From VAXT01 sp963774625 (GTDB taxonomy: Bacteria > Actinomycetota > Thermoleophilia > Gaiellales > Gaiellaceae): DNA of 64,000 bases. Positions 44,428 through 52,457 of this stretch are shown here, one piece after another. Location: NCBI GenBank assembly GCA_963774625.1, contig CAVZFQ010000013.1, positions 1,488,001 to 1,552,000 of the forward strand, written 5' to 3'. The first letter of the stretch is position 1. Every line of letters begins with the position of its first letter. The notes under the pieces were generated by a model. The model was not told the DNA's origin and did no database searches. It saw nothing but the letters and a program-made list of their open reading frames with translations. Made by a program: the position numbers and the translations under genes.

Positions 44428-44535
44428 GTTGTCCTCCATAAAGGCTCGTGGGCCCTGTTCGGGCCTTCAATGTATTCAACGAATCGGACTACTTGATCCT
44501 TCCCAAAAACGTGGCACTATGCACTTGCTGCGGGG

Positions 44536-45235
44536 ATGGGTAGCTGGGGTCGAATCGGTCTGTTGAGCACGTTCGCGTGTGCAAGCGCCTTGGCTTGCGC
44601 GCAGGCCGTCGACGCCGGCCGGGACGCCACCTCCGCACGCTTCAATGTAACGCTGACGGGGCAGGTGACGAAGAGCTGGGATTACGTCACGACTCGCGTG
44701 GAAGGCGACTGCACGATCACCACGCACGTCGTGGGCAACCGGGTCGTGACGCTTCGTAGTTCCCGGCCGACGATCGTCAGCCGCAACGTCGAGCGCAGGC
44801 CGCGTCCGTTTCAGCCCCGCAGCCGTTCGCTTCGTGACCGCGCGGGCGACACAGGGCGGATCCGTGACGAGGACCGAGCGCGGCCTCGGGTGCGGGCGGC
44901 GCACCCACTCCAACTGCGCGAAACAGCGGCGGACGCTGGCTAACCAGACGCTCGCTTTCTTCCGGAGTCGTCGAAACGAGATCTCGTTCAGGCGGACGCG
45001 GGACTTCGGGAGCGGCCTCCCCACGAGCTGCCCGCCCGAGGCTTCGGAAGTGCGCGTCGAGCGTCCCGGGCTCCATCAGGCCCAGGGCGAGCTGTCCGAG
45101 CAGGATCTCTTCAACCGGGGGGTGCGCTTCCAGACGGCGACGGGAAGCTTCGAGGAGACGTCGGAGCTCTCGGGCGACCCGGACGGCAAGGTCATCGCCC
45201 GCGCCAGCTGGTCGCTCACGTTCCGCCGCCGCTAG
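44536..45235 (+). pseudogene. Secreted protein of unknown function, frameshifted
   Basis: Starts with a hydrophobic signal-like segment (GLLSTFACASALACAQAVDA), then FNVTLTGQVTKSWDYVTT and GDCTITTHVVGNRVVTLRSS. Around 44780 the frame switches and continues as SAGRVRFSPAAVRFVTARAT, then CGRRTHSNCAKQRR and GVRFQTATGSFEETSEL to WSLTFRRR. Read through, it is about 232 aa with paired Cys. No family recognised. A possible promoter (TTGATC at 44493, CACTAT at 44515) precedes it. One extra base would explain the break. Confidence 0.55.
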
Positions 45236-45287
45236 GCATCGACTCCACGTCCTGACACCACAGGGGAACCAGGGGTTCCTCCGTGCT

Positions 45288-45293
45288 TAGAAT
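45288..45293 (+). promoter_or_regulatory. -10 hexamer for eRF1-like gene
   Basis: TAGAAT (5 of 6 consensus) lies 10 bp before the ATG at 45304; transcription would start at or just before the ATG, and there is no Shine-Dalgarno. Confidence 0.45.
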
Positions 45294-45303
45294 CGCGGCG
45301 CCG

Positions 45304-46446
45304 ATGGCTGAGACCGTTACCTGGGACGTCCTCCGCGAGCTCGCGGAGTTCCGCGCAGAGAAGGGTTGCGCGATCAGCCTCTACGTCAACCTGGACCCGA
45401 GCGTCTCGCCGACCGCGGACGATGCCGATACGCGGATCTCGTCATTGATCGACGAGGCCGAGCGCAGTCAGGGCGCCAACTCGAGCCACCTCACACACGA
45501 GCAGCGCGTCGGGCTCAAAGCCGACTTCGAGCGGATCGGCGACTACTTCGAGAACCAGTTCTCCCGGGACGGGACGCAGGGCGTCGCCATCTTTCTCGCC
45601 GGTCTCGACAACGCGTGGCGTGCGCTGTCACTTTCCGACCCGGTCCCGGACAAGGCCCGGGTCTCGGGCGAGTTCTACCTCGCTCCCCTGGTGCCGTTGA
45701 TCGGGCGCGGAGACGGCGCGATCGTGGCGGTCGTCGGTCGTGAGCGGGGCCAGCTGCTCCGGCTGCAGAACGCCCAGCTCGTGGAGATCGCCGACCAGAC
45801 GGAAGAGACGCCGGGCCGGCACGACCAGGGGGGCTGGGCGCAGGCGCGTTTCCAGCGCCACATCGAGAAGCTAGTCGCGGAGCACCTCCGTGACGTCGCG
45901 GACGAGCTCGATCGCCACCTGCGCCGCCTGCGCACGCCGAAGATCGTCATCGTCGCCTCCGAGGAGACCCACGCCGAGCTCGAGGATCTCCTCTCGAACG
46001 AGGTGCGGAACGCCGTGGTCGGCTGGACGACGGCCGAGGCGCACGCGTCGTCCGCCGAGCTTCTCGAGCTCGCCCGGCCCCTGCTCGACGAGGCCAGGTC
46101 GCAGGAGGAGGCAGCCACGATCGAGCGCTGGCGCGAGGAAGCCGGGCGCGGCGCGCGGGCGTCATCAGGTTGGAAAGAGACGCTCGAGGCTGCATCGGAC
46201 GCGCGCGTGGAGGTGCTGATCTACCAGGACGGCGCCGACCATGAAGCCTGGCAGTGCCCCGCTTGCGGCCGGCTCGCCCTCGAGGGCAAGAGCTGCCCGC
46301 TGGACGGCACCACGATGGAGAAGCGTGACGACGGGCTCGACCTCGCCGTCCACCAGACGCTTGCCCATGGCGGCACGGTCTGGGCCGTCACCAGCCATCG
46401 CGACCTCGAACCTGTCGAAGGCATCGGCGCGCTCTTGCGATACTGA
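45304..46446 (+). CDS. Bacterial eRF1/Vms1-like (baeRF family) protein
   Basis: 380 aa. The central GGWAQARFQRHIEKLVAEHL matches the catalytic-loop motif of Vms1/baeRF proteins, where GGxxQ-like loops act in peptidyl-tRNA cleavage. An N-terminal beta-rich domain (CAISLYVNLDPSVSP, GVAIFLAGLDNAWRAL) and an L7Ae-like C-terminal part with zinc knuckles (CPACGRLALEGKSCPLDG) complete the eRF1 layout. A role in releasing stalled nascent chains is inferred. A GTG at 45283 would overlap the -10 hexamer, so the ATG is preferred. Confidence 0.8.
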   Translation: MAETVTWDVLRELAEFRAEKGCAISLYVNLDPSVSPTADDADTRISSLIDEAERSQGANSSHLTHEQRVGLKADFERIGDYFENQFSRDGTQGVAIFLAGLDNAWRALSLSDPVPDKARVSGEFYLAPLVPLIGRGDGAIVAVVGRERGQLLRLQNAQLVEIADQTEETPGRHDQGGWAQARFQRHIEKLVAEHLRDVADELDRHLRRLRTPKIVIVASEETHAELEDLLSNEVRNAVVGWTTAEAHASSAELLELARPLLDEARSQEEAATIERWREEAGRGARASSGWKETLEAASDARVEVLIYQDGADHEAWQCPACGRLALEGKSCPLDGTTMEKRDDGLDLAVHQTLAHGGTVWAVTSHRDLEPVEGIGALLRY

Positions 46447-46452
46447 GCCCTA

Positions 46453-48402
46453 GTGGCTTCGCTCGCGCGCACCATCTTCGAAGAGCACCTCGTCCGGGGT
46501 GAGCTCGTCCCGGGCCAGGAGATCGGCATCTCGGTGGACCAGACCCTCGTGCAGGACGCGACGGGGACGATGGCGATGATGCAGTTCGAGATGTTCGGCA
46601 AGGACCGGGTGCAGGTCGACACCGCGGTCGTCTACGTCGACCACAACATCCTGCAGATCGATTTCAAGAACCCGGACGACCACCGGTTTCTGCAGGCCAT
46701 GTCGGCGAAATACGGCGCCTGGTTCTCGCGCCCTGGAAACGGGATTTGCCACTACATCCATTGCGAGCGGTTCGCGAAGCCGGGCCAGACCCTCGTCGGT
46801 GCCGACAGCCACACGACCCAGTCGGGCTCGTGCGCGATGATCGCGATGGGCGCAGGCGGCCTCGACGTCGCCGTCTGCATGGCCGGCCACCCGTTCGAGC
46901 TGCCCTGCCCGAAGTTCGTCGGCGTCTTCCTCGAGGGCGAGTTGCAACGGCCGTGGGTCCAGGCCAAGGACATCATCCTCAAGCTGTTGCAGGAAAAGGG
47001 CGTGCGCGGCGGCCGCGGTTGCCTCTTCGAGTTCACGGGGCCCGGCGTAGCGACGCTGAGCTACACCGAGCGCGGCACCATCGCCAACATGATCGCCGAG
47101 CTGGGCGCGACCGGCGGGATCTTTCCCTCGGACGAAACGACGCGGCTATGGCTCGAGGAGCAGGAGCGCGCGGACGATTTCGAGGCCATGCCGACGGGCG
47201 ACACCGGCGACTTCGACGAGGAGATCCACATCGACCTCGGCGAGCTCGGGCCGCTGGTCGCGCAGCCTTCGAGCCCCGGCAATGTCGTTCCCATCGAAGA
47301 AGTCGTCGGGACCCCGCTCGCGCAGGTCTGCATCGGGTCCTCCGTCAACTCGTCCTACGACGACATGGCGATCGTCGGCGCCGCCCTGCGCGGCAACCGC
47401 CTGTCCGAGGACCTCGTGTCGGCCACGGCGACGCCGGGCTCGCGGCAGATTCTCGACCAGATCACGCGCTCCGGTACGTACGTCGACCTGCTGATGGCCG
47501 GGATCCGGATGCTGGAGCCCGCGTGCGGGCCGTGCGTCGGGATGGGGCAGGCACCGCCATCGGGAGCGAACTCGCTGCGCACTTTCAACCGCAACTTCCC
47601 GGGGCGAAGCGGCACCGCCGACGACAAGGTCTACCTCTGCTCCCCCGCGGTGGCCGCGGCCTCGATGCTGAAGGGCGAGATCGCGGATCCGCGGGAGCTG
47701 GACGTGCCGGAGATGCCTGAGCGTCCGGAGGCGCGCCCGGCCGTCGTTCAGGCGCACATCCTCGAGCCCGTGCCGGCAGAAGAGGCCGAGTCGATCGAAG
47801 TCCCTCGTGGGCCGAACATCAAGCCGCCGCCGGAGCCGAAGGAACTGCCGGACACCCTGGAGATGAAGGTGCTGATCGTCGCGCCGGACGACATCTCGAC
47901 CGGCGACCTCTCTCCGGACGGGGCGACCGTGATGGCCTTCCGCTCCAACGTGCCCGCGATCGCAGAGTTCACTTTCCAGCATCGCGACCCGGAGTTTCCG
48001 CGCCGCGCGAAGGAGTGGGGCGGAGGCTTCATCGTCGCCGGCGACAACTACGGCCAGGGCTCCAGCCGCGAGCACGCGGCGCTAGCCCCTGCACAGCTGG
48101 GCGTGCGCGCCGTCATCGCCAAGAGCTTCGCGCGCATCCACCGGCGCAACCTGATCGCGCAGGGGATCGTGCCCCTCGTCTTCAAGGACCAGAACGACTA
48201 CGACAAGGCCGGGCTCGGGCAGACGTGGCGGGTCTCGGGCCTGCGCGAGATCGCGGAGGGCGCGGACGAGCTGCCGACGGACATCGAAGGTGTCGGGGAG
48301 ATAACCCTGACCCACGATCTGCTGCCGCGGGAGCGCGAGATCGTCGTCGCAGGCGGGCTGATCCGCTACCTCAAGGAAGAGGAGCCTGCTGCGGTGAGCT
48401 AG
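46453..48402 (+). CDS. Aconitate hydratase, Aquifex-type
   Basis: 649 aa, the length of single-chain Aquifex-type aconitases. Features: VGADSHTTQSGSCAMIAMGAGG, EPACGPCVGMGQAPP (two Fe-S Cys) and the C-terminal swivel domain GDNYGQGSSREHAALAPAQLG with SFARIHRRNLIAQGI. The first Fe-S ligand region reads QVCIGSSVNSSYDDM; the usual IGSCTNSSY Cys is Ser here, with a Cys three residues earlier. GTG start, 6 bp after the eRF1-like gene. Catalyses citrate-isocitrate interconversion. Confidence 0.9.
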   Translation: MASLARTIFEEHLVRGELVPGQEIGISVDQTLVQDATGTMAMMQFEMFGKDRVQVDTAVVYVDHNILQIDFKNPDDHRFLQAMSAKYGAWFSRPGNGICHYIHCERFAKPGQTLVGADSHTTQSGSCAMIAMGAGGLDVAVCMAGHPFELPCPKFVGVFLEGELQRPWVQAKDIILKLLQEKGVRGGRGCLFEFTGPGVATLSYTERGTIANMIAELGATGGIFPSDETTRLWLEEQERADDFEAMPTGDTGDFDEEIHIDLGELGPLVAQPSSPGNVVPIEEVVGTPLAQVCIGSSVNSSYDDMAIVGAALRGNRLSEDLVSATATPGSRQILDQITRSGTYVDLLMAGIRMLEPACGPCVGMGQAPPSGANSLRTFNRNFPGRSGTADDKVYLCSPAVAAASMLKGEIADPRELDVPEMPERPEARPAVVQAHILEPVPAEEAESIEVPRGPNIKPPPEPKELPDTLEMKVLIVAPDDISTGDLSPDGATVMAFRSNVPAIAEFTFQHRDPEFPRRAKEWGGGFIVAGDNYGQGSSREHAALAPAQLGVRAVIAKSFARIHRRNLIAQGIVPLVFKDQNDYDKAGLGQTWRVSGLREIAEGADELPTDIEGVGEITLTHDLLPREREIVVAGGLIRYLKEEEPAAVS

Positions 48403-49421
48403 GCCGCGTCGACCGCGCGGGGGAGCTCGTGAGCGGTCTCGGCGGGCTCCACCACGGTCGCGTCGTCCCAGTCCGTAGCCCGTTCGAGCCGCGTGCCGAG
48501 CCGCTCCAGCCGGCGGTCGGCCTCTCCGTACTTCGACTGTGCGTTCCCGATGTGCTTGCCGACGACCTCGAAGTCGGTGCGGAAGCGCTCGAAGTCCTTC
48601 GCCAGCTGCGAGACGTAGGCCATCACTTCCTCGGCGTGCTGCTCGATCTGGAGGCCCTTGAGCCCCAGCACGATCACCTGTAGCTGGGACGTGAACGTGG
48701 TCGGCGAGACCGGGAAAACACGCTTGGAGTGCGCGTACTTGAGGAGCTCGCCGGTCTTGCCGCAGACGAGCTCGTAGTACACGGACTCGGAGGGCAAGTA
48801 CATGAGGGCGAAGTCGAAGGTGTTCTCCGACGGCCGGATGTACTTCTGCGAGATCGCGTCGACGTGCCCCTTCAGGTCACGTGCAAACGCCTTCTCGTGC
48901 AGCGCGCGCGAGTCGTCGTCGCCGGCCTCGACCAGCCGCTCGAAGTTGTCGAGCGGGAACTTGGCGTCGACGGGGACGAGCTTCTCGACCTTGATCACGG
49001 CATCGACGCGCTCGCCGTCTCGGAACGTGTACTGGAGCTGGTAGGCGTCCTGCGGGAGCCGGTCCTGGAGCAGGTTGCCGAGCAGCAGCTCGCCGAACCC
49101 GCCGCGCGACTTGGGCGGGCGCAAAGCCTGCTCGAGCTTGGCCAGGTCGTTTGCGCGCGCCAGCATCTGGGCCGTAGCTCCCTCCATGCGCCCGAGCTTC
49201 TCGGCGATGTTGGAGGCGGTCTGGCCCGCGCTCTGCTGACTCGTCAGCAAGCGGCCGTCGAGGCCCTCGAGGCGGCCGTTCACACGCGTGTCGAGGTCGC
49301 CGAGCCTGCGATCGAGCTTGTCCTCCATGCCCGTCAGGCGCTGGTCGAACACGCTCCGCAAGAGCAGGGCGAGCCCGCCGAGGCCGGCGATGAGGAGTAC
49401 TGCGAGCAGTGCGGTCGTCAT
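48399..49421 (-). CDS. rmuC: RmuC family DNA recombination protein
   Basis: 340 aa. N-terminal membrane anchor (ALLAVLLIAGLGGLALLL), a coiled coil (about 30-95), and the RmuC nuclease-like domain: GGFGELLLGNLLQD, VDAVIKVEKLVPVDAKFPLDNFERL, FDFALMYLPSESVYYELV. Limits rearrangements at inverted repeats; mechanism poorly known. Convergent with the aconitase gene (4-bp overlap). Confidence 0.9.
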   Translation of the reverse strand: MTTALLAVLLIAGLGGLALLLRSVFDQRLTGMEDKLDRRLGDLDTRVNGRLEGLDGRLLTSQQSAGQTASNIAEKLGRMEGATAQMLARANDLAKLEQALRPPKSRGGFGELLLGNLLQDRLPQDAYQLQYTFRDGERVDAVIKVEKLVPVDAKFPLDNFERLVEAGDDDSRALHEKAFARDLKGHVDAISQKYIRPSENTFDFALMYLPSESVYYELVCGKTGELLKYAHSKRVFPVSPTTFTSQLQVIVLGLKGLQIEQHAEEVMAYVSQLAKDFERFRTDFEVVGKHIGNAQSKYGEADRRLERLGTRLERATDWDDATVVEPAETAHELPRAVDAA

Positions 49422-49460
49422 GGACCGCTAAACGATAGGGACCGGGTCGGACGGAGCGGA

Positions 49461-49486
49461 CGCGCGGGCCGCGCTGGGCCCGCGCG
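49461..49486 (-). terminator. GC-rich hairpin downstream of small acidic gene
   Basis: 10-bp perfect stem CGCGCGGGCC / GGCCCGCGCG with a 6-nt loop, 12 bp after the stop of the 64-aa gene. No T-run follows, so termination is only possible, not shown. Confidence 0.3.
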
Positions 49487-49497
49487 CTGGGAGCTAG

Positions 49498-49692
49498 CTA
49501 GCTGTCGCGCTCCACCCGGTGCTCGGCCGCATCTTCACGCGCTTCCTGCGCGTGGTCTTCGTGCATGGCGGCGCGGTCTTCGGCCATGCCTTCCTTCTCC
49601 TGGTGCATGCCTTCGTGCTTCATCTCGTCGCTTCCGGCCATGTCGCCTGCTGCTTGCTTTCCGCGTCCGAGGAGCTTGTCGAGGAAACCCAT
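49498..49692 (-). CDS. Small highly charged (Met/His/Glu/Asp-rich) protein
   Basis: 64 aa, ATG 49692 preceded by AGGAG at a normal distance. Begins GFLDKLLGRGKQAAGDMAG (CsbD-like amphipathic helix), then a strongly charged helix with repeated DExM/H patterns (KHEGMHQEKEGMAEDRAAMHEDH). No Cys, no membrane segment. Probably a stress-type helical protein; metal binding by Met/His is a possibility only. Confidence 0.7.
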   Translation of the reverse strand: MGFLDKLLGRGKQAAGDMAGSDEMKHEGMHQEKEGMAEDRAAMHEDHAQEAREDAAEHRVERDS

Positions 49693-49762
49693 GTTGTTTT
49701 CTCCTGATTCGTTGGGGAGGGGGAGTATAGGGCCGGCCCTCGCTGGTACCCTGCGCCGGGCT

Positions 49763-50419
49763 TTGGCCAGGAAAGCGCGTACGCCGCCGCCTCCGCGGCG
49801 GCCGGTGCAGGCACCGACGAGGAGGGTGGATCCCCGGGACCCGGAGGACAGCCGCCGCGCGCTGATGATCCTCGCCGCGATCGGGCTCCTCGGCCTCGTC
49901 ATGCTCGGCGGCGTCCTGGTCTGGCTCAGCCAGCGGGGCGGAGACGACTCGCAGCAGGTCGCCGAAGCGATGCGGGCAGCCGGCTGCACGTACCAGACGA
50001 CCAAGGCCCAAGGGCGCGAGCACGTCCGCGACGGAATGGCGGTCAAGTACAAGGACTTCCCGCCCACGAGCGGGAACCACTACGCGGTCCCGGTGGTCTG
50101 GAGCGCTTATGACGCGCCGATCGAGCAGGAGCGGGTCGTCCACAACCTCGAGCACGGCGGGATCGTCATCCAGTACGGCAAGGACGTGCCTCAGGCGACC
50201 GTGGACCAGCTGCGCGAGGAGTACCAGTCCGATCCGAACGGTCTCGTGCTCGCGCCGCTCCCGCGCCTCGGCAAGACGATCGCATTCACGGCCTGGACGC
50301 ACAGCGCCAAGTGCAGCACGTTCGACCAGGGCGCCTTCGAGACTTTCCGGGACGCCTTTCGGGCCAAAGGGCCGGAAGCACGCCGCGTCAGCGACCTGGC
50401 TCCAGGCACAGCCAACTAG
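49763..50419 (+). CDS. DUF3105 membrane-anchored protein
   Basis: About 218 aa from TTG 49763 (start uncertain; the frame is open to 49565). A Pro/Arg-rich cytoplasmic head, one TM helix (ALMILAAIGLLGLVMLGGVLVWL) and an extracellular DUF3105 domain: YKDFPPTSGNHYAVPVVWSAYD, VHNLEHGGIVIQYG, and Cys at GCTYQTT and AKCSTFDQ. The conserved SGxH and NLEHG motifs resemble a metal site. Function unknown. Confidence 0.8.
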   Translation: MARKARTPPPPRRPVQAPTRRVDPRDPEDSRRALMILAAIGLLGLVMLGGVLVWLSQRGGDDSQQVAEAMRAAGCTYQTTKAQGREHVRDGMAVKYKDFPPTSGNHYAVPVVWSAYDAPIEQERVVHNLEHGGIVIQYGKDVPQATVDQLREEYQSDPNGLVLAPLPRLGKTIAFTAWTHSAKCSTFDQGAFETFRDAFRAKGPEARRVSDLAPGTAN

Positions 50420-50432
50420 CTACGCTCGCCCC

Positions 50433-50520
50433 GCCGGGGTGGCGAAACTGGCTATACGCGCCTGACTTAAAATCAGGTGTCCCCCGAGGGGGCGTGCGGG
50501 TTCGAGTCCCGCCCCCGGCA
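50433..50520 (+). tRNA. tRNA-Leu (anticodon TAA)
   Basis: 88-nt class II tRNA: acceptor GCCGGGG pairs with CCCCGGC plus discriminator A. The anticodon stem CCTGA/TCAGG has loop CTTAAAA (anticodon TAA, reads UUA). A long variable arm (CCCCCGAGGGGG) and the T arm GCGGG TTCGAGT CCCGC are present. CCA is not encoded. Its last 57 nt are exactly repeated at 52390-52446. Confidence 0.95.
50464..50520 (+). repeat. attL-like 57-bp direct repeat (tRNA-Leu 3' half)
   Basis: From the anticodon stem through the 3' end of tRNA-Leu. Identical over 57 bp to 52390-52446, and mismatched on both sides. This is the usual core of tyrosine-integrase attachment at tRNA genes. Confidence 0.85.
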
Positions 50521-50561
50521 TGTCGGGAGCGGGCCTCCTTGGCCGACCGGAGACGAAGGCG

Positions 50562-50567
50562 GATAAT
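50562..50567 (+). promoter_or_regulatory. -10 hexamer for island gene
   Basis: GATAAT (5 of 6 consensus), 10 bp upstream of the ATG at 50578 and 42 bp inside the element; no Shine-Dalgarno. Confidence 0.45.
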
Positions 50568-50577
50568 CGACTCTAGG

Positions 50578-52229
50578 ATGGCCCGCCCGCGAGCTGATCG
50601 GCCCAGGGCGGCGGCGGTGCTCACTCTCGCCGTTGCGGCACTCGCGCTCGGACTTGCGAGCTCGGCGATGCCTGCGGGCAAGGGCAGGCCTTCGCTCGCA
50701 CAGGCGTGGCCCGCGATCGATGCCGCCGTCGTGCTCGAGACGGTTGAGCACGTCGACCCTGTGGTCAGCCCCGAGTACCCGGTCTCGAACCCTTCCACGA
50801 GCTACCAGGCCGGCCCGAGCGTCGCCTTCGACGGCACGAACTACGTCGCCGCCTGGGCCGGGTACGACGGAACCTCGGGATCCCTCCGTGGTGGGCCGGG
50901 GTCCCTTCGCGCAGCGCGCGTCAGCCAGTTCGGTTCTCACCTGGACGGGCCCGGGATCGATATCGGGTCCGGGTATGCGTCGAGCGTCGCCTTCGACGGC
51001 ACGAACTACCTCGTCGTGTGGGAGACCGGTGGCTTCGGTGGCTTCCCGCAGATCAAGGGGGCGCGCGTCAACCAGGCCGGCGTCGTGCTCGATCCGGCTG
51101 GGATCACGATTACGGTCTCGGACCCCCACACCTGGCAGGTCGAGCCGAGCGTCGCCTTCGACGGCACGAACTACCAAGTCGTCTGGCACGTAGAACACGA
51201 CTGGCCGGACGGCTTCGAGAACATCGGCGGCCGCCGGATCAGCCCCTCCGGGGCGCTGCTCGGCGGCTTCGAGATCATCGTGCCGCAGAACCAGGAGACT
51301 CCAGCGATCGCGCCCGGCGGCGAGAACACACTTGTGGTTTGGAGGGACTGGCGCCCCGGCGGAGGCATCTACGGAGCTCGCGTCAGCAACGGCGCGGTCC
51401 TCGACTCGGACGGGATTCCGATCACGACCGGGTACGCCGTCGCGCCGAGCGTCGCCTTCGACGGCACGAACTACCTCGTCGTCTGGGTCGGCCTCGACAT
51501 CAATGACAGGCAGATCATCCATGGCAAGCGCATCAGCCAGAACGGCACCCTGCTCGACGAGAGCCCGATCCAGGTCTCGACCGAACAGGCCGGCGCGCCG
51601 AGCGTCGCCTTCGACGGTGCCAACTACGTGGTCGCCTGGGAGAACTACCGCTTGAAAACGCCCTCCGACATCTACGGCGCGCGCGTCAGCCCGGACGGCA
51701 CCGTGCTCGACGGAGAAGCAGTGCCGATCGCGACGAGTCCGACGCACGAGACCGCTCCGGCCGCGACTGCCGGATCGGAGGGCCGCGTGGCGATCTCGTA
51801 CGAGCGAGTCGCTCCGGAGTACGGCGGCACCAACCGGGCCTTCCTCCGCTTCTTCGACGACGGCGTGCCCCCGCCACCGCCACCACCGCCCCCTCCACCA
51901 CCTCCACCTCCGCAGCCACCGCCCCCGCCACCGCCACCTCCGCCACCGCCGCCGGCCACCACCGCCACCTCCACTCTCCACCTCCACCTCCACCTCCACC
52001 TCCACCTCCACCTCCACCTCCACCTCCTCGCGTCCGGTGCGTTGTGCCGCGGGTGATCGGCTTGAGGCTTCGCCAGGCCCGCACGCGGATCCGCGCGAGA
52101 CACTGCTCCGTCGGTCGCATCCGCCGTGCTCGCTCCAGGCGGGTGGGCCGCGTGATCGCCCAGAGCCCGAGGCCGGGCAGGAGGCTCGCACGCGGCAGCA
52201 GGGTGAACCTGGTGCTCGGCCGCAGATAG
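50578..52229 (+). pseudogene. Secreted repeat protein with polyproline and PASTA-like tail, frame-broken in the proline tract
   Basis: ATG 50578 begins a signal peptide (AAVLTLAVAALALGLASSAMPAG). About six ~60-residue repeats follow, with PSVAFDGTNYLVVW and GxRVSxxGxxLD motifs. A proline tract is interrupted around 51950-51980: the original frame runs into His-Leu repeats and stops at 52056. The frame that restores prolines continues as VRCVVPRVIGLRLRQARTRI to VNLVLGRR at 52229, the same PASTA-like tail as at 18404, 19991 and 27034. The intended product is about 550 aa. Either a repeat-tract error or a real length or phase switch. Confidence 0.7.
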
Positions 52230-52289
52230 ACAAGGGCGCAAGCGGTCCAGAGGTTCGCCAGGGTGGCATCAAGGTGGCAGCGAGACCCG

Positions 52290-52379
52290 CCGAGATAGGC
52301 CGAGATACCGTCGACGATCAGAACGACGGATAGGCCTGGTAAGCAGGAAAAACTCAGACCGACCGAGATAGGCCGAGAT
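52290..52379 (+). repeat. 17-bp direct repeats next to right att copy
   Basis: CCGAGATAGGCCGAGAT occurs at 52290-52306 and 52363-52379 (73-bp period), each itself a GAGAT direct repeat, with a degenerate copy GGATAGGCCTGG near 52328. The second copy ends 10 bp before the att repeat. Could be arm-type integrase or excisionase sites. The rest of 52230-52389 holds nothing else recognisable. Confidence 0.6.
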
Positions 52380-52389
52380 CAACAGGGGC

Positions 52390-52446
52390 GACTTAAAATC
52401 AGGTGTCCCCCGAGGGGGCGTGCGGGTTCGAGTCCCGCCCCCGGCA
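52390..52446 (+). repeat. attR-like 57-bp direct repeat of tRNA-Leu 3' half
   Basis: Exact copy of 50464-50520. It lacks the acceptor 5' strand and D arm, so it is not a second tRNA gene. It ends 11 bp before the stop codon side of the LuxR-type regulator. Confidence 0.85.
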
Positions 52447-52457
52447 CTACGGTCGGC

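Larger units (their letters stand above)
50521..52389 (+). mobile_element. Putative miniature tRNA-Leu-targeted island or remnant (no integrase)
   Basis: 1.87 kb bounded by 57-bp direct repeats of the tRNA-Leu 3' end. It contains one gene (a secreted repeat protein with PASTA-like tail) and a pair of 17-bp repeats next to the right end. No integrase, excisionase or replication gene fits. It may be a decayed island, a non-autonomous element mobilised in trans, or a duplication of the tRNA end. Confidence 0.6.

Noticed and set aside
52390..52446. Second tRNA-Leu gene
   Set aside because: Only the 3' half is present; no acceptor 5' strand or D arm precedes it, so it is an att-type repeat.
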